A DNA stretch of 64,000 nt, taken from positions 1,121,880 through 1,185,879 of the forward strand of contig NZ_AP028155.1 in the NCBI RefSeq assembly GCF_033096445.1, given 5' to 3'. Positions 7,787 through 18,200 of the stretch are shown here, one piece after another. The notes under the pieces were generated by a model, which did not search any database, was not told the DNA's origin, and was given only the letters and a program-made list of their open reading frames with translations. Both the position numbers and the translations under genes were made by a program. The stretch's first letter is position 1. Each line of letters opens with the position of its first letter. This DNA comes from Butyricimonas faecihominis (GTDB lineage Bacteria; Bacteroidota; Bacteroidia; Bacteroidales; Marinifilaceae).

Positions 7787-10159
7787 ATGACACAGTTCGC
7801 AAGACTTTCCGTTGAAGCTCAAAACATAGTGAACAAATTCTCTAATAGTATTTGGAGTAAAGGTTTTACCAATAATCCTTCAATGATATTGGGCGCAAGC
7901 CTTTATGCCACTAATCCTAATGCCAAGTCTTCGGTCGTAAAAGAATTGGATAAATACATCATCGATTTAAAAGAAGAATTACCTTCTGAGCAAATAGACA
8001 TTTTAAAGAACGAATACAGAAATGTCATTCTTTCTTGTTTTGACCAAGATTCAGAGAATTTCTTGCGTAATGGCGCAACTCAAATTACGCCATCAGGATT
8101 AGTTGACCTGTGTCTGAAAATAGCAGAATGCGAGCCTAATAGTGAGGTATATTTACCTTATAATGGTACTGGGGAATTTTCTCATAAACTGATTGGCTGC
8201 AAGTGTGACGGCTATGAGCAAGGCATTATCAACTGGGCTATATCAGAGATTCTTAATTCCGCAGTAGGAGTAGAATGTAACATCGAGTGTGTTGCCTTCC
8301 CAATTGTTATGACTACCAAGGAGTACGATTATATATTTACATGTCCTCCTTTCGGTCAAAGACGAGAAACTATAAGTAGTTTAATTCATCTCTTAGAGAC
8401 AAATCTCAAAAAAGATGGGGAACTTTACGCTATTGTACCTTTTGATGTTTGTACTACTCTTAGTGGAAATTACGGCTTTGATTTTAGGAAAACAGCAGCA
8501 GATTTAAATGTTAGTATCGCTGTTTTGGCTTTACCTTCAGAGACCTTCCAACCATACACTGGAGTAAAAACTTGCCTTATTCATATCAAAAAAGATGGAT
8601 TAGGAAATGTAATCCTTGCAGATTTTAGCAGTTCAACATTTGTATCAAGGACAAATGTCGTAGGTCGTAAAAGATACACACTCAAAACCGAAAGCATCAT
8701 AGAATCGTTGAAAGAGCGTGATGAGAAATTAGTTTGGTGCGGAAAGTATCCTGACCTGACAGGCTCGCTATCCTTCTCCCCAAATAGATATTTGCCTACA
8801 ATCAATGCCCCAATACTTGCTGCCGGAGAAAAGTTGGTCAAATTAGGTGAGCTAATAGAACGAGTTCCTGCAACAAGGCTAACTGTTAAAGCCGTTAGAC
8901 CACTCGTTGGTAACAGGGAATTATTTGACGATTATCTTAATTGCATATTATCTGCCGATAATACTCTTGCCAGCGTTAAAGAAACCAATAGTGTCATAGA
9001 CCAGAACTGTCTTTTGATTGGATTTATAGGGGGGAAAGTTAAGGTTGCAAGATTGAAAAATGCCACTCAAACTAACTCTGTTTCTTTGAGAAGTGAGATT
9101 TTCCCTGTTAAGATTGTGTCAAACATCATAACAGAGGATTATCTATTGCGCTCTTTATTGTGCGATTATTCTAAGGAACAAATTGTTAAGCTATCAACCG
9201 GAAGTGTCATAAGTCGAATTTCTTTCAGAGATTTATGCGACATACTTATCAAAGTTCCGTCATTGGAGGAGCAGGAAAAAGTATGTTACAATGAAGCGCA
9301 TGCTGGTATTCAAGAAGCCGACATTACACTTCAAAAGATATATGAAGATTTCCGTAAGGATATTCATATGAAAAAACATGCTATAGGTCAGACATTATCA
9401 AATTTCAAGAACTGGTGGAGATTGTTAGAACAGGTAAGAAAAGACAACAATGGTATCATTGACGAGAATGCCATAGTCGGTCGTATTCACAAAGTCTCAG
9501 TTAAAGAAATTTTTGAGAATTTGGAAACTTCGATGTCAAAACTTTCTACACAGTTTAACAAGTTTGACACAGGTTATGGCTTGCCAAAAGAAGATATAGC
9601 TTTGACTGAATTCATTGAGAATTACATTCACGGAAATAAAAGTCCTCTATTTCGATATGAGTACAGTTCAGCAGATCATCGCTGTATAGAGGATATTCCA
9701 GAGATAGATATTGATAGTAATCTAAATGGTAAACTTACCGGTAATTATGTTCTGAGAAAAGGCGATCCTATTGAATATGTTAAGTTTTCCAAGGAAGCTC
9801 TTACCACTATATTCAATAATATCGTTAGCAATGCGTGTGCTCACGGATTTGTAAATAGAGAGGATGCCGATAACATCATAAAAATTGAGATTGGCTCCGA
9901 AGGATCGGACTACATCGTTTCAATATCAAATAACGGTGAGCCATTAGTTCCTCAAATGAGTTGCAGCGACATAACTGTTTATGGTCAGACTTCTGGCAAT
10001 TCTAATACTCATTTTGGTATTGGAGGATACGAAATCAAAAAACTCATGGAAGAGTTTGGTGATAACTTAGAGATTATTTCAGAGCCTGAAAATGAGTTTA
10101 CTATTACTTATAAACTTATTTTTCACGATACTAACATAGATTCATCTTTTGAATTATGA
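7787..10159 (+). CDS. Fusion of degenerate HsdM methylase, HsdS-like domain and GHKL ATPase
   Basis: 790 aa in three parts. Residues 1-270 resemble HsdM: YLPYNGTGEF (122-131) at the SAM motif I position, and TCPPFG (185-190) where NPPF is expected, so the catalytic Asn is Cys and methylation is doubtful. Residues 280-500 resemble an HsdS target-recognition half ending in SVISRISFRD and VPSLEEQEKV. A helical hairpin with KKHAIGQTL (DHp-like, possible phospho-His) leads to a GHKL ATPase with N box NNIVSNACAHG (about 677-687), G1 NNGEPLV and G2 HFGIGGYEIK. The stop overlaps the next ATG (ATGA), and that next gene is a receiver-domain protein, so a DNA-reading sensor kinase paired with a response regulator is inferred. 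Confidence 0.75.
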   Translation: MTQFARLSVEAQNIVNKFSNSIWSKGFTNNPSMILGASLYATNPNAKSSVVKELDKYIIDLKEELPSEQIDILKNEYRNVILSCFDQDSENFLRNGATQITPSGLVDLCLKIAECEPNSEVYLPYNGTGEFSHKLIGCKCDGYEQGIINWAISEILNSAVGVECNIECVAFPIVMTTKEYDYIFTCPPFGQRRETISSLIHLLETNLKKDGELYAIVPFDVCTTLSGNYGFDFRKTAADLNVSIAVLALPSETFQPYTGVKTCLIHIKKDGLGNVILADFSSSTFVSRTNVVGRKRYTLKTESIIESLKERDEKLVWCGKYPDLTGSLSFSPNRYLPTINAPILAAGEKLVKLGELIERVPATRLTVKAVRPLVGNRELFDDYLNCILSADNTLASVKETNSVIDQNCLLIGFIGGKVKVARLKNATQTNSVSLRSEIFPVKIVSNIITEDYLLRSLLCDYSKEQIVKLSTGSVISRISFRDLCDILIKVPSLEEQEKVCYNEAHAGIQEADITLQKIYEDFRKDIHMKKHAIGQTLSNFKNWWRLLEQVRKDNNGIIDENAIVGRIHKVSVKEIFENLETSMSKLSTQFNKFDTGYGLPKEDIALTEFIENYIHGNKSPLFRYEYSSADHRCIEDIPEIDIDSNLNGKLTGNYVLRKGDPIEYVKFSKEALTTIFNNIVSNACAHGFVNREDADNIIKIEIGSEGSDYIVSISNNGEPLVPQMSCSDITVYGQTSGNSNTHFGIGGYEIKKLMEEFGDNLEIISEPENEFTITYKLIFHDTNIDSSFEL

Positions 10160-11497
10160 GAGAAGAAACATTTTATAAAGTACTTTGGGTAGAAGATGAC
10201 CTTAGCATTATACAAGGTTATCAAATTATTGCTGAGTCAAAAGACATAGAGCTTGATGTGGCAACAAATTGGGAAGAAGCGGAGGAAAAACTGCGCATCA
10301 ATTTCAAAGAATACTCTGCCATCATCTTGGACGCTCAATGTAAAATTAAAAAAGCAGATACAGTAGCATCAAAGCTATTCTTGGGACAATGTCTCTGTTC
10401 GCTTATCAAGAATTTTCGGAGAAAAGCATAAATTCATACCTTGGTATGTTCTTTCTGCTGGAACAATGGATGATTTCAGCATAGTATTGGAATTGATTTA
10501 CACCGAAGAAAGACAAAACTTTGATTCATTGTGGGGACCTATGAAATATATCAAGGCCAAAGATGAGGAAATTGATGGCAAAAAGGTCGCACAAGAAGAA
10601 ATACTTTTTGATAATATTAGACGAGTAGCTTCATCCACAGGTATCAATACGGTATTGTTCAGACATTCTGATGTATTCAAATATCTTGGCGAGGGACGTG
10701 TATTTGGTTATATAAAAGCACGCACTTATATGTTGAAGATGCTTTCCGCACTTTACTATCCGGAAGAAAATTTGAACTTTGTATATGAGGGTAACCCACT
10801 CCGCAAGGTAATAGAATATCTATTTCGTGGTGCAAATAAATTTGGTCTTCTTCCTGACGATTTCTTTGACACTAATGGTCATATTGTGTCGCTAGATGCC
10901 AGTAGATTCATGGCAGGTCTGGAGACTAATGTTTATGATGGAAGAACTATCAAAAACAAAGTAAGATTTGGGGAGCCTGATGATTGTATTTTCAATCAAG
11001 AAATAGCAATGTTTGTCAAAAACATCTTGAATTATTCTAGTTCAGACTCACATACAAATGAAGATGATCCATACATAATTGAGGAAGATAAGAAAGAAAT
11101 TTTCTTTGGATATGTCCTTCAGCTATGCCATGTGATTAAATGGCTTGGCGAGTATATCAACTCTAATCCGGACATTAAGACAAACAAATCCAAGATAAAA
11201 ATTATTCCATTACCGGCACCTAGCACAACTATAACAGACATTGGAAAGAAAAAAGATATTAAGGTTGTGGAAGGAAAGGTTGTGGAGTTTCCTTCTATAG
11301 ATTCTTTGATAGGGACGGAATGTAATATTATGTACCACAGAAGCGGAAAGTTGACATGTGGTCCATATTGCAAATTAGATTCTAAATACAGCCCTATGCT
11401 CAGGAAGAAAGCGATTCTAAAGAATATCATTCAGAACGAAGGTATGGATATGGCTGAATTGCCTTATATAGTAACAGAAATAGAAATTGTACAGTAA
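10156..11497 (+). pseudogene. Response-regulator-like protein, split by a +1 frameshift
   Basis: Frame 1 from 10156 gives a receiver start with the acidic pocket VLWVEDDLS and the phospho-acceptor strand AIILDAQ, then stops at 10431. The other frame continues with IFGEKHKFIPWYVLSAGTMD, the SAG strand of the same receiver domain, and runs to 11497 as a long C-terminal region of unknown function. The frame changes around 10400-10415; removing one A near 10408 restores one ORF of about 446 codons. An indel or sequencing error is the simplest reading. The gene is translationally coupled (ATGA) to the fusion kinase upstream and ends 4 bp before hsdM. Confidence 0.7.
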
Positions 11498-11501
11498 GCA
11501 T

Positions 11502-12998
11502 ATGATAACAGGAGAAAAGAAACAACAAGTCGATAATATATGGCAGACATTTTGGAACAATGGCTTCACACAGCCTTCGGCAATCTTTGAGCAGATCACC
11601 TATTTGCTCTTTATGAAGATGCTTGATGAGAAGCAACTGGAAAAGGAGGCCATTGCCAACCTGACAGGCGATAAATTGCTAAACCCCACTTTCCCAGAAG
11701 GAATGTGGCACAACCCGAATACAGACCAAGAAGTGCCATACAGCGAGATGCGTTGGCACAACTTCAAGGATATGGAATCTGCAAAGATGCTGAACCGTGT
11801 CCGTAACGATGCGTTTATCTTCCTGCGGCATATCGGGGGCGAAGGCTCGGCATATAGTCAGGCAATGGAGGATACTGTCTTTCAGATAACCAATGCACGA
11901 TTGTTGTCACGTGTAGTCGAGGGTATAGAAGAGTTGGCATCCGACGGTGCGGACATGATGGGCGACATATACGAGTATATGCTTGGCAAGATGGCGGCAT
12001 CGGGAACCAACGGACAATTCCGCACCCCTCGCCACATTATCCGCATGATGGTGGAACTGATGCGTCCCACGCTTGATGACATCATTTGTGACCCTGCCAT
12101 GGGTTCGGCAGGGTTCATTATGGAAGCGGCAAAATACATTGCGGAACATCAGGGCGACGAACTGCTGAATATCGACAACCGAAACAGATACCGGAACGAG
12201 ATTTTCCACGGTTCGGATTCCGATGCCTCGATGATGCGCATCGGCTGCATGAACATGATGCTCCATGATGTGGATGAGCCACAACTGCACTATCGCAACT
12301 CGTTATCGAACGAGAACAACGACACTAACAAATACACGCTTTGCCTCGCCAACCCGCCATTCGCAGGAAGCCTTGATGCCGATGATATCGCGCACACATT
12401 GAAAGCTGCTGTCAAGACGAAAAAGACAGAACTGCTGTTCCTTGCTCTGATGATGCGGATGTTGCAGACGGGCGGCCGATGCGCTTCTGTCGTTCCCGAC
12501 ACGGTGCTTACAGGCGATGCACAAGCCTATAAGACCATACGTTCCGCATTGGTGGATAATCACTGTCTGCAAGCTGTTATCACCATGCCATCAGGCGTGT
12601 TCCAGCCTTACAGTGGGGTATCCACAGCCATCATAATCTTCACCAAGACCGGAACGGGTGGAACGAACAGGGTTTGGTTTTACGATATGCGTGCCGATGG
12701 CTATTCTCTAACGACACAACGCACTCCTACCCCGGAGCAAAACGATGTCCCTGACATTGTCTCCCGTTTCCATAATCTCGAAGCGGAAGCCGACCGCAGC
12801 CGCAGGGAGCAATCATTCTTTGTAACTGCCGATGAAATACGCGAAAACGGCTACGACCTCAGTTATAAGCGTTATCACGAAGTGGAGCGTGAGGCAGTAG
12901 TATATGATGCGCCCGAGGTGATTATGGCTCGTATGGAGGAACGGCAAAAGACTATTGATGCAGCCTTTGCCGAGTTTAAGAAACTGCTTAATTCGTGA
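11502..12998 (+). CDS. hsdM: Type I restriction-modification methylase subunit HsdM
   Basis: Transfers methyl from SAM to N6 of adenine in the M2S complex. Seen: the N-terminal HsdM bundle (IWQTFWNNGF ... FEQITYLLFMKML), QFRTPRHI, SAM-binding DPAMGSAGF (about 197-205) and catalytic NPPFAGSLD (from 284), all intact, unlike the degenerate copy upstream. The reading frame extends to a TTG at 11487, but the ATG at 11502, 4 bp after the preceding stop, is the better start, giving 498 aa. It is followed 4 bp later by hsdS. Confidence 0.95.
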   Translation: MITGEKKQQVDNIWQTFWNNGFTQPSAIFEQITYLLFMKMLDEKQLEKEAIANLTGDKLLNPTFPEGMWHNPNTDQEVPYSEMRWHNFKDMESAKMLNRVRNDAFIFLRHIGGEGSAYSQAMEDTVFQITNARLLSRVVEGIEELASDGADMMGDIYEYMLGKMAASGTNGQFRTPRHIIRMMVELMRPTLDDIICDPAMGSAGFIMEAAKYIAEHQGDELLNIDNRNRYRNEIFHGSDSDASMMRIGCMNMMLHDVDEPQLHYRNSLSNENNDTNKYTLCLANPPFAGSLDADDIAHTLKAAVKTKKTELLFLALMMRMLQTGGRCASVVPDTVLTGDAQAYKTIRSALVDNHCLQAVITMPSGVFQPYSGVSTAIIIFTKTGTGGTNRVWFYDMRADGYSLTTQRTPTPEQNDVPDIVSRFHNLEAEADRSRREQSFFVTADEIRENGYDLSYKRYHEVEREAVVYDAPEVIMARMEERQKTIDAAFAEFKKLLNS

Positions 12999-13002
12999 GG
13001 GT

Positions 13003-14172
13003 ATGAAAGTGGATAAATCAAGATGGCACAGAGATTTACTTGGAAATCTTTGTAATATTAAACGTGGCGGTTCACCTCGTCCTATTCAAAAATTTCTAAC
13101 CGATGCCCCTGATGGTATCAATTGGATTAAAATAGGAGATGCCGGAGATTCAAAATTTATATCCTCCTGCAAGGAAAAAATCATTCCTGAAGGTGTAAGT
13201 AAATCCCGTTTCGTTCACAAAGGAGATTTTCTACTGTCAAACTCTATGTCATTTGGCAGACCCTATATTCTCAATGTTGATGGTTGCATACATGACGGTT
13301 GGCTTGTGTTAGAACAGCCGAAACAGTTTGATAAATCCTACCTATATTATCTCCTTGGATCAGCTCCTATGTATGAAAAATTTGCTCAGAAAGCACAAGG
13401 AGCTGTTGTAAATAATCTAAATATTGATAGAGTTGCTTCTGTTGAAATAATATATCCTCCGCTGGATATTCAACAAGCGATAGCAGCAGAGTTGGATGCT
13501 GTGCAAGCGATGATTGACGGCTACAAAGCGCAATTAGAGGACTTGGATGCACTGGCGCAATCCATTTTTCTGGATATGTTCGGTGACCCGGTGAGTAATC
13601 CGAAAGGATGGGAAAAGGGATCTTTAAATAAATATGCATCCATAGGAACAGGTGCAACTCCAAGTCGCAAAATAGTATCATACTATGAAGGAGATATTCC
13701 ATGGGTTAAATCTACGGAAGTACATAATTCATATATTTGGGAGACTCAGGAGCACATAACTAAAGAAGCTATAGATAATTCCAATTGTTCGATTTATCTT
13801 CCTGATACCATACTTGTTGCGATGTATGGACAAGGTAAAACAAGAGGTCAAGTCGGGTTATTAAGAATTAAAGCAGCAACAAATCAAGCATGTGCAGCCA
13901 TACAATGTAAAGACTCATTAAATCCTACTTTTTGTTATTGGCATTTTCAAATGTGTTATGAAGCTAATCGTGAATTAGGAAATGGAACAAACCAAAAAAA
14001 CATGAATCTTACTATTGTTGGAAATATCAAATTTATAATTCCCCCACTCTCTTTACAACAAGAATTTGCCTTCAAGATTGAATCCATTGAAAAACAGAAA
14101 GAGTTAATCTGCAAGCAATTGGAAGATGCCAAAACCATGATGGCAGAACGAATGCAATATTATTTTTCATAA
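13003..14172 (+). CDS. hsdS: Type I specificity subunit HsdS
   Basis: Determines the bipartite DNA target of the complex. A 389-aa protein with two target-recognition domains, the first around LGNLCNIKRGGSPRP to IIYPPLDIQQ, the second from KGWEKGSLNKYASIGTG to IIPPLSLQQ. They are separated by a long helix (AIAAELDAVQAMIDGYKAQL) and closed by another (IEKQKELICKQLEDAKTMMA). The ORF extends upstream to 12955, but that stretch overlaps hsdM; the ATG at 13003 follows its stop by 4 bp. The first domain is more AT-rich than hsdM, as is common for exchanged recognition domains. Confidence 0.93.
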   Translation: MKVDKSRWHRDLLGNLCNIKRGGSPRPIQKFLTDAPDGINWIKIGDAGDSKFISSCKEKIIPEGVSKSRFVHKGDFLLSNSMSFGRPYILNVDGCIHDGWLVLEQPKQFDKSYLYYLLGSAPMYEKFAQKAQGAVVNNLNIDRVASVEIIYPPLDIQQAIAAELDAVQAMIDGYKAQLEDLDALAQSIFLDMFGDPVSNPKGWEKGSLNKYASIGTGATPSRKIVSYYEGDIPWVKSTEVHNSYIWETQEHITKEAIDNSNCSIYLPDTILVAMYGQGKTRGQVGLLRIKAATNQACAAIQCKDSLNPTFCYWHFQMCYEANRELGNGTNQKNMNLTIVGNIKFIIPPLSLQQEFAFKIESIEKQKELICKQLEDAKTMMAERMQYYFS

Positions 14173-14181
14173 AGTAGCACA

Positions 14182-15201
14182 ATGGCAATGAAAGAGATAG
14201 ATAAAAAATTAAAAGATACCATCCACCGATATTCCGGTTCAGGTATTGAGCAACAGGTAGATTACGACAAATTCTACCTCTATTCGCTTATCACGCACTC
14301 CACAGCCATCGAGGGTTCTACCGTTACCGAGGTGGAAAACCAACTTCTGTTTGATGAAGGAATTGCCGCCAAGGGAAGAAGCCTCATGGAGCAGATGATG
14401 AATGTGGACTTGAAGAACGCCTATCTCTTTGGATTTGAATGGGTAAAATCTGCTCGGCCTTACACGGTTGAATTCTTGTGTGAGCTGTCTGCTAAAGTCA
14501 TGCGGCGTACCGGTTCGGAATACTCCACATTAGGCGGCACATTCGATTCCTCCAAAGGCGAGTTGCGCCGTTGCAATGTGAGTGCCGGTATCGGAGGAAA
14601 GAGCTATCTGGCTTTTCAAAAAGTTCCTAAAGCAACGGCTGAGTTTTGTGAGTGGCTGAATGAGGCATTGTCATCCATTGACAAAAACGACATGGCCGCC
14701 TGTTATCGCCTGAGTTTTGAAGCCCATTTCCGCTTGGTTACCATTCATCCGTGGGTGGACGGCAACGGTCGCACCACACGCCTATTAATGAACATGGTGC
14801 AACGGCAGTTGGGACTTATCCCCTCCATTGTGACGAAAGAAGCAAAAGGAGAATATATACAGGCACTGATAGACAGCCGCGAGCATGAAGACAGTACCAT
14901 TATTCAAGATGTAATGATGGCACAACATATTACCAATCTCGAAAATCGGACTTTACAGTATCAAAAGGCCACAAGTGATACTGTAAATGATACTGCAAGT
15001 GATACTGTAAAAACCAACGACACCACTTCACGGCTTGTCACCGCAATAAAAGAGCATCCAGAATACACATACGATGAATATGCACAGATGCTGGGTATCA
15101 GTCGCGCCACCGTTGCCCGACATATCAAGAAACTAAATGGAACAGTAATACATCGAGTCGGTTCGGACAAAGATGGTTATTGGCAATTTATAAAAGACTG
15201 A
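14182..15201 (+). CDS. Fic/DOC-family protein with C-terminal winged helix
   Basis: Fic enzymes transfer AMP or similar groups from nucleotides to target proteins. The catalytic loop HPWVDGNGRTTR (189-200) fits HxFx(D/E)GNGRxxR, and an intramolecular inhibitory helix is present as STAIEG (40-45), matching (S/T)xxxE(G/N), so the enzyme is probably self-inhibited until triggered. A repeat of Asp-Thr-Val units near residue 265-275 links to a winged helix (YAQMLGISRATVARHIKKLN). It sits between hsdS and hsdR, 4 bp from the latter. Fic genes within type I loci are recurrent in Bacteroidales; their role there is not settled. Confidence 0.92.
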   Translation: MAMKEIDKKLKDTIHRYSGSGIEQQVDYDKFYLYSLITHSTAIEGSTVTEVENQLLFDEGIAAKGRSLMEQMMNVDLKNAYLFGFEWVKSARPYTVEFLCELSAKVMRRTGSEYSTLGGTFDSSKGELRRCNVSAGIGGKSYLAFQKVPKATAEFCEWLNEALSSIDKNDMAACYRLSFEAHFRLVTIHPWVDGNGRTTRLLMNMVQRQLGLIPSIVTKEAKGEYIQALIDSREHEDSTIIQDVMMAQHITNLENRTLQYQKATSDTVNDTASDTVKTNDTTSRLVTAIKEHPEYTYDEYAQMLGISRATVARHIKKLNGTVIHRVGSDKDGYWQFIKD

Positions 15202-15204
15202 GTT

Positions 15205-18200
15205 ATGAGGAATTTCGACATCATAAAAGGCATTGACGGATTAGGGACAATCTATCGGTATTGTGCAACAGCCGAGGATTTTCAAGTAAACAATCCGATG
15301 ATTTCGGCACAGCAGGCACGGCTTGCGTTAGAAACAATGGTGAAGACCGTTTACCGTCTGAAAGGGTGGCAAATAGGCGAACGGGCTTCGTTGCTTTCGC
15401 TAACCACCGATGAGCGTTTCACCGGTTTCATAGACAGCGAAGACCTGATGAAGCGCATTCACTATATCCGCAAAATCGGCAATACCGCAGCTCACGCCGG
15501 TGATGGCTTCGTCGGGCGCAGAGAATCGTTCTTTGCCGTATTGAACCTCTATTACATCATTGGCTCTATCATGCTGGCTTGGCAAGTGATTGACAGTTTG
15601 CCTGATTTTGATAAAGGATTGATACCGCAAACGCCACAGACAAATCCTCTCGCCATTGTTCCTCAAACAGACCAAGTAAACACAACCACCACACGAGCAG
15701 CCACCACTGCTGCACAAGCGGTGGAAGAAAGCTCCGATGCACAGCCTGCAACGGTAGAAGCACAGCCGGTAGTAAACGACCTGTCGGAAGCGGAGACACG
15801 ACGGCTGTATATCGATTTGCTACTGCATGAAGCCGGTTGGAAAATATCTGAGCGCAAAGGGGAAACCATAGCACGGCAGGCTTGCATCGAGGTTGAAGTA
15901 CAGGGTATGCCAAATGAAAGCGGAGTGGGTTATGCCGATTATGTATTGTTCAATGCCGGTGGAATACCGTTGGCTGTCATCGAAGCCAAACGCACAAGCA
16001 AGAATGCCGCAGAAGGGCGTCATCAAGCGGAATTGTACGCTGACTGCTTGGCTGCACGCTATGCCTGTCCCAGACCGGTAATCTATTATACCAATGGATT
16101 TGAAACCAATATAATAGACGGCATAGGGTATCCATCGCGTAAAGTAATGGGATTTCATACCATCGATGAACTGCAACGCATGATTTCGCAAAGAGGGCGC
16201 AATGACATTACAGACCTTACCATCTCCGACAAGATAACCAACCGTAATTATCAGAAACGGGTTATTGCCTCTGTCTGCAACCATTACAACAAGAAGCACA
16301 GGCGAGCATTGCTGGTGATGGCTACAGGGACGGGGAAGACACGTGTCAGTATCTCGCTCGTAGATGTATTGGTGCGGAACAACTGGGTAAAGAACGTACT
16401 GTTCCTTGCCGACCGAATTGAACTGGTTAATCAAGCACAGAAGAACTATACAAAATTATTGCCTGACATAACGGTCAGTTCCTTGCGGGACAGCGATGTG
16501 GATACGTCAGCACGCATCCTGTTCTCTACCTACCAAACCATGATAGGTCATCTGGACAAGGATTCCAAGACATTCTCATTAGGCAGGTTTGACCTTATCA
16601 TCATAGACGAGGCCCATCGCAGTGTGTTTGGTAAGTATGGAGCCATATTCGATTATTTTGACGGACTCCTCTTAGGCTTGACGGCAACGCCACGCGATGA
16701 AGTCGATCGTTCCACATACGACCTTTTCGGCATGGAACAAGGCGAACCGACAGACAGCTACGAATACGATGAAGCAGTAGCAGATGGTTATTTGAATCCA
16801 TTCAAGGCAATCAAAGACAATTCGCAAATCCTGACCGAAGGGATTAATCCTGAACAACTTTCTCCGGAAGAGCGCAAACAATTGGAAGAGATTTTCGAAT
16901 ATGAAAAAATGATGGCCGGGTTGGAACCGGACGACCCATATAGCCGCACCATCAACGCAACAGAAATTTTCAAATATATTTTCAACCAAGATACAGTTGA
17001 CCATGTATTGAATAGATTAATGAACGAAGGTGTCCGGGTAAATGAAGACACCATGATTGGCAAAACCATCATATTCGCTTATAATCACAAACATGCCGTG
17101 TTTATTGCCGAACGGTTTGTCGCTCTTTACTCCGACCTGGGACCGGATTTCTGTCGGGTGATTGACAATTACGAAAAGTATTCATCAGACCTGCTTGATA
17201 AGTTTGCCGATAAAGAGAAGCAACCTCAAATTGCAGTATCGGTAGATATGCTCGACACAGGCATTGATGTTCCTGAAATTGTAAACTTGGTATTCTTTAA
17301 GCCTATTCATTCCAAGATTAAGTTTTGGCAAATGATAGGCAGAGGCACACGCCTGTGCGAAAACTTGTTTGGTGAAGGCTTGGACAAGAAAGAGTTTCTG
17401 ATATTTGACTTCTACCGCAATTTTGAATATTTCGAGATGAATCCCGAAGGTGTCAGGCCAACACAGTCGCAGTCTATCGTAAGTCTGCTGTTCAATTTGC
17501 GCACGGATATAAAATTCGCCTTGCAAGACGGAGAACATCAGACCAATGAGGAAACCAAGGCTTTTCATGACAACCTTGCCGACATTTTGCACCGGCAGAT
17601 AGACGGACTGAATAGGAATCGGATTGATGTCCGGCTACAACTGAGAGCAGTAGAAACATACGCCACCCCGGAATCTATGGTATGCCTGACACTTGGCGAT
17701 GTAATGGCAATGAAAGGGAAAATATCGCCATTGCTTAAAAACACAACCACCGACACAGCTGCGCTAAAGTTTGACGCATTGGTACTGAAATCACAACTTG
17801 CATTGGTAGATGATACCGTCAACTCCGCATCTTCTGAGCGGAAAATAATGGATATAGCCGGTTATCTCAAAGAAAAGAAAGCGTCCATTCCGCAAGTAAT
17901 GGCTAAGATGGATGTATTGGACGAAGTGCTATCTGTCCATTTCTGGGAATCGAAAAGCCTTGGTTCTCTTGAACGCGTCAGGAAGGAACTTCGTGACCTT
18001 ATTCAATACTTGGATAGTAGCACAACAGGACAAACATTTACCATTAATGTAAAAGACACGTTTGAAGAAGATAATTCAAGCGTTAATATCACTCCTATAC
18101 GCACCTATCGCCGCAGAGTGGAAGATTATCTTAAGGAACATCTGTCAGACGATGATGCCTTACAGAAGATATATCATCTTGAACCGCTTTCAGAACAGGA

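Noticed and set aside
13003-14172. hsdS starting at 12955
   Set aside because: The first 16 codons lie inside hsdM; an ATG directly after the hsdM stop is the natural start.
15820-16434. Long open frame opposite hsdR
   Set aside because: Antisense shadow of a clearly coding gene, no recognisable domain or promoter.
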